Source: Prolixibacteraceae bacterium
Lineage (GTDB): Bacteria; Bacteroidota; Bacteroidia; Bacteroidales; Prolixibacteraceae
NCBI GenBank assembly: GCA_019856515.1
Contig: CP082230.1
Coordinates: 2,976,001-3,040,000, forward strand
Reading direction: 5' to 3'
Length of the DNA: 64,000 nt
The notes under the pieces were generated by a model that was not told the origin of the DNA, searched no databases, and saw only the letters and a program-made list of their open reading frames with translations. A program made the position numbers and the translations under genes. Positions 56,483-64,000 of the stretch are shown here, one piece after another (position 1 is the stretch's first letter; the number at the start of each line of letters is the position of its first letter).

Positions 56483-57841
56483 TTTGAGATGTAACCCCTT
56501 CATCATTTGTGGATATGCACGATAATTAATCCACTGAGACAGCTTCTTATAAGCGATATTAAATGACTCACCTTGATCCATAGATACTCCACTACATCTT
56601 GATATATTCTGCTGCCATACCACACGATCACTTCTATCTTTTATAACTACGTGTCCTGTAAAATCAACAGTGTATGAACCATATCCATTTTTTGATGTAA
56701 TTGGATTAAGCTTCAGTTCCATTGTATATTGAGAACCTTTATCTGCTAATCGACATAGATGTTCCTGTTGGATCTTTGATCTCCATTCGTTGGTAAACCT
56801 TTTAGCATATTCACTACTCCCTTTTGATACGACTCTTATCTTTGGTGAAACAACCTTAACCCTTATGTTTCCAACAATAGGAGCCAATTGGGATATCTGC
56901 TTTCTTATATTGATATCCGCAGATAATTTACGGCTCCATCTTTTTAAATCAACTTTTACGGTCAAGCTCATCTCTGTTCTAGGGCTCATTACATAAGCTA
57001 AAGAAGCAACAACTTCACCATTTTGATCCGTAGCACCTTCAAAGGCTTTTAAACCACTACCTCCATCTAATGATAATTCCACAGGAATAGACGACACAGC
57101 ACCATGTTCTCCATTCCAAAGTGTAAAACGTCTCATCTCGATATCCCATAAACTTCCTCTTACACCAGTAAATGATGGAGGGGTTTGCCAACGAAGTTTA
57201 CCAACAGCTTTCACGATGGCTCCCCAAATATGCTGATCAAGACTTGTATCAAGTCCTAAACGCGAGATCTCTTCTTTATATGGTAAATATGAGGACATGG
57301 CAGTGGACCACAATTGCATGGCTTTATTAAGATCGCCTGATTCAGATGCGATTTTTCCTTGAGCAAAAGCATCTTTTGCTTTCTCTAACGCAATTTTACT
57401 ATCCCGAAGTTGTTGCTCTTGATATTTCAATTTGGACAATCGATAGTAAGCCCAATAGACATTGTCGTTTTCCCAGGAGTCGACCAATTCAACCCCTTCG
57501 AGGTTATGAGCACTTTCTGTGATAATATTCGATTGAAAATGATGTTGTACCCCCTGCTGGTTGTCAACCGATTGCAACGAACTATTACTTTTTACCGCAA
57601 CGGAGATGGCAGAGGAGATCTCTGATAGAGCACTCTTTTTAGCTGTTTCTCTATAGTCATTCACATTATAAGGTGTCTTTTCAACACTCCCTAGCCCAAC
57701 ATAATAGAAGTCAGCGATGGGAGGCTGTTTGACCCAAGAGGGTAGATCTGCCAATGGGGTTACGGCCTTTTTTGGACCAGAGCAACTCATTATTGTCAAA
57801 CTAACACCTAAAAGAATCTGAAATATAATGTTTTTCTTCAT
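56480..57841 (-). CDS. LPP20-family lipoprotein
   Basis: A 453-residue lipoprotein. The signal peptide ends in LTIMSCSG, with lipidated Cys20. The N-terminal domain resembles the LPP20 family, with DLPSWVKQPPIADFYYVGLG near residue 32 and a helix ETAKKSALSEISSAISVAV near 66. The remaining 300 residues are beta-rich, with no domain I recognise; DGATDQNGEVVASL resembles an Ig-like strand pattern. It follows the TPR-like lipoprotein after an 8-base gap, so the two form an operon and may work as one complex. Function is unknown. Confidence 0.75.
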   Translation of the reverse strand: MKKNIIFQILLGVSLTIMSCSGPKKAVTPLADLPSWVKQPPIADFYYVGLGSVEKTPYNVNDYRETAKKSALSEISSAISVAVKSNSSLQSVDNQQGVQHHFQSNIITESAHNLEGVELVDSWENDNVYWAYYRLSKLKYQEQQLRDSKIALEKAKDAFAQGKIASESGDLNKAMQLWSTAMSSYLPYKEEISRLGLDTSLDQHIWGAIVKAVGKLRWQTPPSFTGVRGSLWDIEMRRFTLWNGEHGAVSSIPVELSLDGGSGLKAFEGATDQNGEVVASLAYVMSPRTEMSLTVKVDLKRWSRKLSADINIRKQISQLAPIVGNIRVKVVSPKIRVVSKGSSEYAKRFTNEWRSKIQQEHLCRLADKGSQYTMELKLNPITSKNGYGSYTVDFTGHVVIKDRSDRVVWQQNISRCSGVSMDQGESFNIAYKKLSQWINYRAYPQMMKGLHLK

Positions 57842-57849
57842 ATCGAGTT

Positions 57850-59241
57850 TTAATTTTCTAGAACAACCTGTTTGTCTCCATTATATTCACAAACACCATT
57901 TGCTATTCTCTGTGATATATCTTGGATTGCCTTTTTACGCATCTCTTGAACAGGAACTAATTGATCTCTTTGATTAAACAATACTCTTAGCTTTTTGATC
58001 GCATAATCGTTGTCTGAGACAGAATCACTATCGGTATCTTTATTTTTATCTTCAAAATAGCCTGGGATGAGGTGTCTATAATCTCCCTTATATCTTGCAA
58101 AGATGATTCGATCTTTCATTGTGGCCTTTCGACTATCCGTATGTAATACTTCTCCTGTAGTAGTCGATATTAACGAATATTGATATCCATACCTAAATAC
58201 AGAGCTTGCTCTATATTCACGATAGTAATGTTTGTGGTATATTGCTCGTTTTTTCTCTTCTCCATTTTCATCTTTATACTTCTCATATGTCTTTGTATAG
58301 GCACACTTATAGGTTCTTTCTAAGTCACTTTCTCCATAATAGACATCCAACAACCTTATCTTTAGAATTGTATTGGCACCTATTCCATGAACATATTTTA
58401 CATACTCAGACATATCTAAATGAAAGAAAGCCTCTTTAGGATCTAACTTAACCTTAAAAAATGGCAACTTCTTTCTTTGTATATAATCGGTAACCATAGG
58501 ACGAATAGAACCAGCATCACGACCCATTGCTCCCACATGGGTACATGGGGTTACAACCATCGTTATTGTCGCTTGTTCTAACGCTTCCTCTTTGAGAATT
58601 TTTGAATCTTTATAATCACCTGTCTCCTTCAATATCTTATTAAATGTATAGTAAGCATTTCGTGGAGCTCCCTCCATTAAAAGCTGTTGCCCATTACGGA
58701 AGATTGGCTCATATATTGCGACTCTTCGTTTCTCTTTTACTTCACGATATTTGGGGTTTAACCTATATATTTTACTCAAGATAGACGCTGCTTTGGCAAA
58801 ATTTTCATCATCTAACTCTTTTATCCCTCTTTGATATGACTCAGAAATGAATGCATCTTTCACCTCTTCATAATAACTCTTAGACTTATCATCGAAGTTG
58901 AGCCTTACCCCTAATCCAATTAGATGTTTATGATATTGAACCAACTGTTCATATTTATCCACAGCACGCTCATTTTCTTGTTTTTTATACAATTCATAAA
59001 ATGTATTTAAGTAATCGTTTAGGACGAGTTGTCCCGTTCTTTTCAAAGCGATTCTAGCATCAACATTTTTAGAATTCTTAATTAATGATATGCGATAATA
59101 TTCCGCGGCTTCAATGGGCATATTGGCTTTCTCCAACGTTAACCCTTTCTTGTACATTCTCTTTGAGACACAAGAAGAGAATAGTAAAAGAATGAAAACT
59201 AAAGTGGTTAAAAAGTAGGATATTTTTTTTGAGAATATCAT
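57850..59241 (-). CDS. TPR-like lipoprotein of unknown function
   Basis: A 463-residue lipoprotein with an N-terminal signal (YFLTTLVFILLLFSSC) and lipidated Cys24. Residues 30-240 are helical and look like degenerate TPR repeats (AAEYYRISLIKNSKNVDARI; FAKAASILSKIYRLNPKY). The C-terminal half is beta-rich, with an acidic patch (KNKDTDSDSVSDNDY, near 400). It is the first gene of the unit with the LPP20-family protein. No channel or enzyme motif is visible. I do not recognise a named family. Confidence 0.7.
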   Translation of the reverse strand: MIFSKKISYFLTTLVFILLLFSSCVSKRMYKKGLTLEKANMPIEAAEYYRISLIKNSKNVDARIALKRTGQLVLNDYLNTFYELYKKQENERAVDKYEQLVQYHKHLIGLGVRLNFDDKSKSYYEEVKDAFISESYQRGIKELDDENFAKAASILSKIYRLNPKYREVKEKRRVAIYEPIFRNGQQLLMEGAPRNAYYTFNKILKETGDYKDSKILKEEALEQATITMVVTPCTHVGAMGRDAGSIRPMVTDYIQRKKLPFFKVKLDPKEAFFHLDMSEYVKYVHGIGANTILKIRLLDVYYGESDLERTYKCAYTKTYEKYKDENGEEKKRAIYHKHYYREYRASSVFRYGYQYSLISTTTGEVLHTDSRKATMKDRIIFARYKGDYRHLIPGYFEDKNKDTDSDSVSDNDYAIKKLRVLFNQRDQLVPVQEMRKKAIQDISQRIANGVCEYNGDKQVVLEN

Positions 59242-59340
59242 AGGATCTAATTTACTCAGTATGTAATAAGGTTGCTAATTTACATAACAAACCTCTAAAA
59301 TTCTATAACATGAATATACATTCTTCGATCCGTAATACAT

Positions 59341-59387
59341 AAAAAAAGCATTGAATTCTAGAAGTATCCTTCCATCATTCAATGCTT
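59341..59387 (-). terminator. Terminator of rlmN
   Basis: On the minus strand AAGCATTGAAT pairs with ATTCAATGCTT and is followed by TTTTT. The 21-base loop contains GAAGTATCCTT, identical to one unit of the tandem repeat at 45589. Confidence 0.75.
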
Positions 59388-59414
59388 AGAGTAATTTTAT
59401 AATAAAAAAGCGAT

Positions 59415-60467
59415 CTAATTCTCACCCTTTGTCTCAACCAACTTCTTTGTACTTAAAAGTCCACATGCAGCATAAATATCCTCACCTCGACTTGCTCGAA
59501 TGGTTGTGAGTAAACCTTTTTCGTTAAGAATATCTTTAAATGCTTGTAACCTGCCTTCGTCTGTTCCCTTTAATGGGGTATCGGGTATTTCATGGAATCG
59601 AATAAGATTCATTCTACACTGTAGCCCTTTTAGCAAGGCTACAATCGCTCTAGCGTGTTTAGGTGTATCATTTAAACCTGTAAACACAATATACTCAAAT
59701 GAGACCCTTCGTTGGCCTGCAAAATCATACTGTTTAACCAAGCTTAAAACATCTTCAATCTTATAGGCTTTCTGTACAGGCATAATTTTTGCCCTCTCTT
59801 CATCATAGGGAGAATGAAGACTTATTGCAAGGTGACATTTACTTTCATCTAAGAAACGTCTCAAGCTAGGAATGACTCCTACCGTGGATACATTGACTCT
59901 CTTAGGACTCATTCCGAATCCCCAATCCGCAGTAATAATCTCAAGGCTTTTTAGAACGGAATCAATATTATCCATAGGTTCACCCATACCCATATAAACA
60001 ATATTGGTAATAGCTCCCCATTCATCAATCATTCTCAGTTGATTAAGAATCTGATTTGTTGTCAGGTGTTGTTGAAATCCCTGTTTTCCTGTCATACAAA
60101 ATAGACAGTTCATTTTACACCCCACTTGTGATGACACACAGACAGTAATACGTTCGCCATCTGGAATCATAGCCGTCTCAATATACTTATGTTCTCCTAC
60201 TTGGAAAAGATACTTCTTCGTTCCGTCGACACTCTCTTTACGATCAGAATAAGCATCTAACCCGATTTCATAAGTATCACCAAGTACTTGTCTTGCCTTT
60301 TTAGACAAATTGGTCATCTGTTCAAAAGAGTTTGCACTCTTCTGATACAACCACTCTGCTATCTGCTTTGCAGTAAACTTTGGAAAACCATGCTGACCTA
60401 CAATATCTTGAAGTTCAGACAGAGTCTTCCCATATAATTTATCCTTTATTTGATTCTGATTTTCCAT
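59415..60467 (-). CDS. rlmN: 23S rRNA (A2503-C2)/tRNA methyltransferase RlmN
   Basis: A radical SAM enzyme of 350 residues that methylates C2 of A2503 in 23S rRNA and A37 in tRNA. The cluster motif CKMNCLFCMTGKQGF (CxxxCxxC) lies near residue 117. The methyl-carrying C-terminal cysteine is in YAACGLLSTK near 336, and NIVYMGMGEPMDN near 156 is conserved. Cfr-type resistance enzymes share this fold, but the length, the GMGEPMDN form and chromosomal housekeeping setting favour RlmN. A promoter element is at 60526-60519. Confidence 0.94.
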   Translation of the reverse strand: MENQNQIKDKLYGKTLSELQDIVGQHGFPKFTAKQIAEWLYQKSANSFEQMTNLSKKARQVLGDTYEIGLDAYSDRKESVDGTKKYLFQVGEHKYIETAMIPDGERITVCVSSQVGCKMNCLFCMTGKQGFQQHLTTNQILNQLRMIDEWGAITNIVYMGMGEPMDNIDSVLKSLEIITADWGFGMSPKRVNVSTVGVIPSLRRFLDESKCHLAISLHSPYDEERAKIMPVQKAYKIEDVLSLVKQYDFAGQRRVSFEYIVFTGLNDTPKHARAIVALLKGLQCRMNLIRFHEIPDTPLKGTDEGRLQAFKDILNEKGLLTTIRASRGEDIYAACGLLSTKKLVETKGEN

Positions 60468-60518
60468 TATTCTCTAACAAGTAAACTAATAGATAAAGAT
60501 TATGAGATCTTTATGGTA

Positions 60519-60526
60519 CAAAGATA
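60519..60526 (-). promoter_or_regulatory. -7 promoter element (TAnnTTTG) of rlmN
   Basis: TATCTTTG on the minus strand, 51 bases before the rlmN ATG. Confidence 0.55.
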
Positions 60527-60652
60527 GCTAAACTATAAGAAAAAGAGACATATATCTCTTTTCATTGCTTCGTATAATCACTATTCATGTAAATGAAACA
60601 TTTTTTTTGAAAAAACAGACAACTAGAATTTTTCTAAATAAGACAATATCGC

Positions 60653-60660
60653 TAATTTTG
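60653..60660 (+). promoter_or_regulatory. -7 promoter element (TAnnTTTG) ahead of yidD
   Basis: TAATTTTG, 15 bases before ATG 60676. Its position rules out the upstream starts of the same frame. Confidence 0.45.
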
Positions 60661-60675
60661 GGTAGTCTAAAGCAT

Positions 60676-60942
60676 ATGACAATGAAAAACTATACTCAGA
60701 TAGTTCGTAGTTTAGCAATTAAACTGCTTAAATTACCAATCTATTTCTACAGAAGTGTGATCTCACCAATGACGCCTCCTTCTTGTAGACACAATCCAAC
60801 TTGTTCGGCATATGCATTAGAAGCACTTACAAAGCATGGTCCTTTTAAAGGGCTATATTTAACAATAAAGCGTTTGAGTAAATGTCATCCTTGGGGAACA
60901 CATGGATACGATCCAGTCCCTCCAGTTAAAAAGAACAGATAA
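60676..60942 (+). CDS. yidD: Membrane protein insertion efficiency factor YidD
   Basis: A small cytoplasmic protein of 88 residues (or 86 from ATG 60682) that helps YidC insert membrane proteins. The signature is [20 protein letters not shown], then [16 protein letters not shown] and [14 protein letters not shown], with the three conserved cysteines. The open frame extends 37 codons upstream through a promoter element and is not real there. It usually sits beside rnpA and yidC, but here it precedes a metal ABC importer by 65 bases, which is unusual for the family. Confidence 0.92.
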   Translation: MTMKNYTQIVRSLAIKLLKLPIYFYRSVISPMTPPSCRHNPTCSAYALEALTKHGPFKGLYLTIKRLSKCHPWGTHGYDPVPPVKKNR

Positions 60943-61007
60943 TGTCATCTAATATGGCGGCTTATTAATGACACTATTTTCTCAAACACCAACTGAAGAC
61001 ATACTAG

Positions 61008-61895
61008 ATGAAGACAATATATATATTTGCGATTATAGCAACCCTCTCATTAATTACGAGTTGTAAGCCAAACAAAAGAGTACAGGATACGAATCAAGGT
61101 AATACCAAGCAGATACTATATGTTAGTATTCAACCATTAAAATACTTTGTCGATCAAATTGTAAAAGATCGCTTTGATGTTAAGGTTCTAGTTCCACCAG
61201 GAAGTAGCCCAGAGACTTTTGCACCTTCATCCAAACAAATCGCTGAATTAGAAAATGCGATGGGTTTCTTTAAAGTTGGACCACTAACCTATGAAAACAG
61301 GTGGGGGAGCGAATGGCAAGCTGCGCATCCTGGGACAGAATTAATCAACTGTAGTATTGGTGTCCCAAAACAAACACTAGCTCATCAACACGGTGATCAT
61401 GTGCATTATGGAACAGATCCACATATATGGTTAGCTCCTAAAACAGCAAAAATCATAGCTACAAACATCTACGAAGGCATATTGCAATTTGACCCAGCTA
61501 ATAAAAGTTTTTACCGTAAAAATTTTAAAAATCTCTTGTCCACGATTGAAGGGGTTAAGAGTGATCTAGATAAGATGTTTGAAGGTCATCCCCATCAGGC
61601 ATTTCTGATCTTTCATCCCGTTCTAGGATATCTATCTTCGGAGTATCATCTTCATCAAGAAGCGATAGAGTTTGAAGGAAAGAAACCTTCTCTTAAGCAA
61701 CTCACTCATTTTGTTGAGTTAGCTAAGAAAGAGAATATTCAATCCATATTAGTACAAAAAGAATTTAGTAGCTCTAGTGCAAAGATTATCGCAAAGGAGA
61801 TTAATGGAAAAGTAGTTGTCATTAATCCTCTTGGCTATAATTGGCCAGAAGTAATGAGGGAAATTGGAGAGGCGATCTCTTTGTCAAATAAATAA
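61008..61895 (+). CDS. znuA: Zinc/manganese ABC transporter substrate-binding lipoprotein
   Basis: A 295-residue cluster A-I metal-binding protein (TroA/ZnuA type). The signal is IFAIIATLSLITSCKPNK, with lipidated Cys near residue 19. Metal ligands fit the family: a histidine-rich loop HQHGDHVHYGTDPHIW near 125-140, FHPVLGYLSSEY near 204, and INPLGYNW near 278. The His-rich loop favours zinc, but manganese or iron cannot be excluded. It is followed by an ATPase and a permease, giving a complete importer. Confidence 0.85.
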   Translation: MKTIYIFAIIATLSLITSCKPNKRVQDTNQGNTKQILYVSIQPLKYFVDQIVKDRFDVKVLVPPGSSPETFAPSSKQIAELENAMGFFKVGPLTYENRWGSEWQAAHPGTELINCSIGVPKQTLAHQHGDHVHYGTDPHIWLAPKTAKIIATNIYEGILQFDPANKSFYRKNFKNLLSTIEGVKSDLDKMFEGHPHQAFLIFHPVLGYLSSEYHLHQEAIEFEGKKPSLKQLTHFVELAKKENIQSILVQKEFSSSSAKIIAKEINGKVVVINPLGYNWPEVMREIGEAISLSNK

Positions 61896-61914
61896 TCGAA
61901 CTAAATATAGCGCA

Positions 61915-62676
61915 TTGGAAAAAGAACAGAAAAGATTATTACTTGAACTAGACAATGTATCCTCTGGATATGATGGAAAGATTATCATCAATAGCATCAA
62001 CCTAAAAGTCTATGACAATGATTTTACTGCGATTATTGGACCGAATGGGGGAGGTAAAACTACGTTGATAAAAACAATTGTAGGGCTCATTACACCGACA
62101 AAAGGAGAGATTAGATGGAATACCCAAATGGACAGTAATATCTTTGGGTATTTACCTCAAATTAATCAAATCGATCGCTCATTTCCCATCTCTGTTCTTG
62201 ATGTGGTATTATCTGGTAAATTGACCTCACAAAGATTATTTAAAAGCATAACGAAAGAGATTAAATTAGAAGCCATGACCCTTTTAGAGGAGATGGGGGT
62301 CGCTCCATTTGCACAACAAAGTATTGGAAACCTATCTGGAGGTCAACTACAGCGAGTTTTTCTTTGTAGATCACTCATTAACCACCCACAACTACTTATT
62401 CTAGATGAGCCTAATACTTATGTCGATACCATATTTGAACAAGAGTTATATGAAAAGCTTAGTCAGTTAAACAAAAAGATGGCCATACTTATGGTTTCAC
62501 ATGACATTGGCACCGTAACGAGATATGTGAAGAAAGTAGCCTGTGTCAATAAAACACTACATTTTCATGGTATAGAAAAACAAGAAGGGTATGAAAAATG
62601 TCCTGCATCATTCCTTTATCATAGCAACACTCCATTAACTCTACTCAAAGACCATAACGACACCCCTACATCATGA
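61915..62676 (+). CDS. znuC: Zinc/manganese ABC transporter ATPase
   Basis: A 253-residue ABC ATPase. There is no ATG near the start of the domain; TTG 61915 (MEKEQKRLLLELDNVSSGYDG) is chosen because it lies 19 bases after the znuA stop and places the first beta strand normally. A TTG at 61864 would overlap znuA by 32 bases. Walker A is GPNGGGKTTL near residue 45, the signature LSGGQLQRVFLCR near 146, and Walker B LLILDEPN near 162 (EPNTYVD where EPTxGVD is usual). It shares ATGA with the permease start. No zinc-uptake-regulator gene is adjacent. Confidence 0.88.
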   Translation: MEKEQKRLLLELDNVSSGYDGKIIINSINLKVYDNDFTAIIGPNGGGKTTLIKTIVGLITPTKGEIRWNTQMDSNIFGYLPQINQIDRSFPISVLDVVLSGKLTSQRLFKSITKEIKLEAMTLLEEMGVAPFAQQSIGNLSGGQLQRVFLCRSLINHPQLLILDEPNTYVDTIFEQELYEKLSQLNKKMAILMVSHDIGTVTRYVKKVACVNKTLHFHGIEKQEGYEKCPASFLYHSNTPLTLLKDHNDTPTS

Positions 62677-63488
62677 TAGATCTTTTTTCATATGATTTTT
62701 TCCAAAATGCCTTAATCGCCGCAATTTTTGCTTCAATATCTTGTGGTATTGTTGGCTCCTATATTGTGGCCAAAAGAATGGTTTTTATTAGTGGTGGAAT
62801 AACCCATGCCTCCTTTGGTGGAGTAGGACTTGGATATCTTATGGGATTCAATCCATTATATGGAGCAGGAGTATTTGCAATGCTATCAGCTTGTATTGTT
62901 GAATATATAAGATCAAAATCACACATAAGAGAAGATTCTGCAATTGGAATGATCTGGGCTGCAGGAATGGCCATAGGTATTCTACTCGTATCCCTAACTC
63001 CTGGATACGCACCCGATTTAATGAGTTACCTTTTCGGTGACATCCTTACGGTCACGATGACGGATATCTACTGGATGGCAGGAGTAACGCTCTTAATGAT
63101 CACATTCTTTACTTTTTTTCATCGAGTAATTACCGCTATAGCCTTTGATGAGTCGTATGCTAAAACATTGAGATTACCAGTAAAATGGATCAACTACACT
63201 ATTGCCATTATTATGGCTTTAACCATTGTTGTCAATATCCGAATATCTGGGATTATTTTAGTTATCTCATTAATGACAATTCCACAAGCAACTGCTCAGA
63301 AGTTTACGCATCAATTAGGATATATGATGATCCACTCTATATGGATTGGCTTCTTAGGTATATTTAGTGGGCTATATATGTCTTATCTATTAGACATTCC
63401 TTCTGGCTCATCTATTATCATTAGTGAAATTGTTATCTTCATCTTGGTTCAAGCATTTTATTATCTAAAGAGTAGGGTAAGATCTTAA
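62673..63488 (+). CDS. znuB: Zinc/manganese ABC transporter permease
   Basis: A 271-residue membrane protein with about eight hydrophobic segments and the ABC-3 permease pattern: ALIAAIFASISCGIVGSYIV near the start, RMVFISGGITHASFGGVGLG near 35, and RISGIILVISLMTIPQATAQ near 193. The ATG overlaps the ATPase stop (ATGA). It ends at a strong hairpin at 63499. The three genes make one importer operon, possibly including yidD. Confidence 0.9.
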   Translation: MIDLFSYDFFQNALIAAIFASISCGIVGSYIVAKRMVFISGGITHASFGGVGLGYLMGFNPLYGAGVFAMLSACIVEYIRSKSHIREDSAIGMIWAAGMAIGILLVSLTPGYAPDLMSYLFGDILTVTMTDIYWMAGVTLLMITFFTFFHRVITAIAFDESYAKTLRLPVKWINYTIAIIMALTIVVNIRISGIILVISLMTIPQATAQKFTHQLGYMMIHSIWIGFLGIFSGLYMSYLLDIPSGSSIIISEIVIFILVQAFYYLKSRVRS

Positions 63489-63498
63489 TTATTAACAA

Positions 63499-63540
63499 AA
63501 AAGAGAAGAGATTGTCTGTCTCAAAAAACTCTTCTCTTTT
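63499..63540 (+). terminator. Terminator of the metal-importer operon
   Basis: AAAAGAGAAGAG (63499-63510) pairs perfectly with CTCTTCTCTTTT (63529-63540), a 12-base stem ending in T residues. Confidence 0.75.
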
Positions 63541-63563
63541 AATCATAGAAACTATATTATAAA

Positions 63564-64000
63564 TTAGCTCGCACTAGGATTTAACCATGAACCTTCGTTG
63601 TCTTTTGAAGCATCAATGTAGAAATTTACATCTGCTCCATTCGATGTTCCATAAACTAATAGTTTATATTCATCTGCCGATTCATGTTCAATACGACTAA
63701 TCGTTAAACTACGCCCTTTAAAAGTGTACTCTGTCCTATTAAACATTGCCGAAAACAAATCACGTACATTCTTATTATTTATAGAAGAAACATCAAATGA
63801 CTGATCTGTAATTTCAACATTACACTCCTCATTTTTAGCTCCTGGGTAAATATTGTAAGTCAACAATTGATATTTCTTCACATCAGCTGTTACTCTTATT
63901 GTATTGAATAAAGAATAATTACCAAACTTTGGAAAATCTTCTTTTCGTTTACTAAAAAACATAAATGTATCCACTAATTCTGATGCCGTCACTTCAATAG
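63564..64000 (-). CDS. Hypothetical protein, N-terminus beyond window
   Basis: The frame is open to base 64000 and stops at 63564; at least 145 residues are in view, beginning IEVTASELVDTFMFFSKRK. The GTG at 63992 lies inside the open frame and need not be the start. The visible part is beta-rich, with charged loops and the phrases SRIEHESADEYKLL and GTSNGADVNFYIDASK. I do not recognise a family. It converges with the metal-importer operon. Confidence 0.6.
   Translation of the reverse strand, partial: IEVTASELVDTFMFFSKRKEDFPKFGNYSLFNTIRVTADVKKYQLLTYNIYPGAKNEECNVEITDQSFDVSSINNKNVRDLFSAMFNRTEYTFKGRSLTISRIEHESADEYKLLVYGTSNGADVNFYIDASKDNEGSWLNPSAS

Overview
The window is a stretch of core chromosome from an AT-rich member of the Bacteroidota, probably class Bacteroidia; placement in an order such as Marinilabiliales is only a guess. 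The phylum call rests on a gliding lipoprotein GldH, a DUF4296 lipoprotein, an HU-CCDC81/SPOR protein, the scarcity of Shine-Dalgarno sites, and eighteen correctly oriented copies of the Bacteroidota -7 promoter element TAnnTTTG upstream of genes. An anaerobic or microaerobic life is suggested by a CoA-dehydratase activase, a cobalamin-dependent class II ribonucleotide reductase, a HemG-type (quinone-linked) protoporphyrinogen oxidase and a cysteine desulfidase. I see no rRNA, tRNA, insertion sequence, prophage, CRISPR array or defence island.

Layout. 1-3.3 kb: a large acyl-CoA dehydratase activase cut by the window edge, co-translated with a TetR regulator that has a perfect inverted repeat in front of it. 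3.5-9.1 kb: ABC-F protein, hemG, an ArsC-like protein, polyphosphate kinase, a HAD phosphatase. 9.1-12.7 kb: prfB with a programmed +1 frameshift, an unknown 207-residue protein, a GT39-type glycosyltransferase. 12.7-25 kb: queG, rnhA-kdtA, nrdJ, an orphan histidine kinase, then metH - small membrane ORF - metF. QueG, NrdJ and MetH all use cobalamin. 25-34.9 kb: mrp, a radical SAM protein, an amidohydrolase with a DUF4296 lipoprotein, cyuA, tsaB-efp, GNAT, tyrS, cvpA.

35-45.2 kb: a GH3-family adenylating enzyme with a deoxynucleoside kinase, galE, an HU/SPOR protein, metG, ldcA, yraN, a lone receiver protein, MmcQ/YjbR, a secreted C1 peptidase and a small S4 protein. 45.2-46.2 kb is a 930-base stretch without a convincing gene; it holds two short tandem repeats with an 11-base period and competing hairpins. 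46.2-51.4 kb: pgk, holB, then the tightly overlapping ricT-gldH-trmB set. 51.6-56.4 kb: an alkyltransferase-like protein and RNase R, with two related TetR genes flanking rnr. 56.4-60.5 kb: two lipoproteins in one operon (a TPR-like protein and an LPP20-like protein) and rlmN. 60.6-63.5 kb: yidD and a zinc/manganese-type ABC importer. The last gene runs off the right edge.

I found no clear large undescribed system. The best leads are the 11-base tandem repeats, the two-lipoprotein operon, the one-sided active-site decay in the ABC-F protein, the 51-codon ORF stop-start coupled to metH, short ORFs ahead of rnr, and the palindromes at 3308 and 29220. Start codons were often moved inward from the longest open frame; each such choice is explained in its entry.
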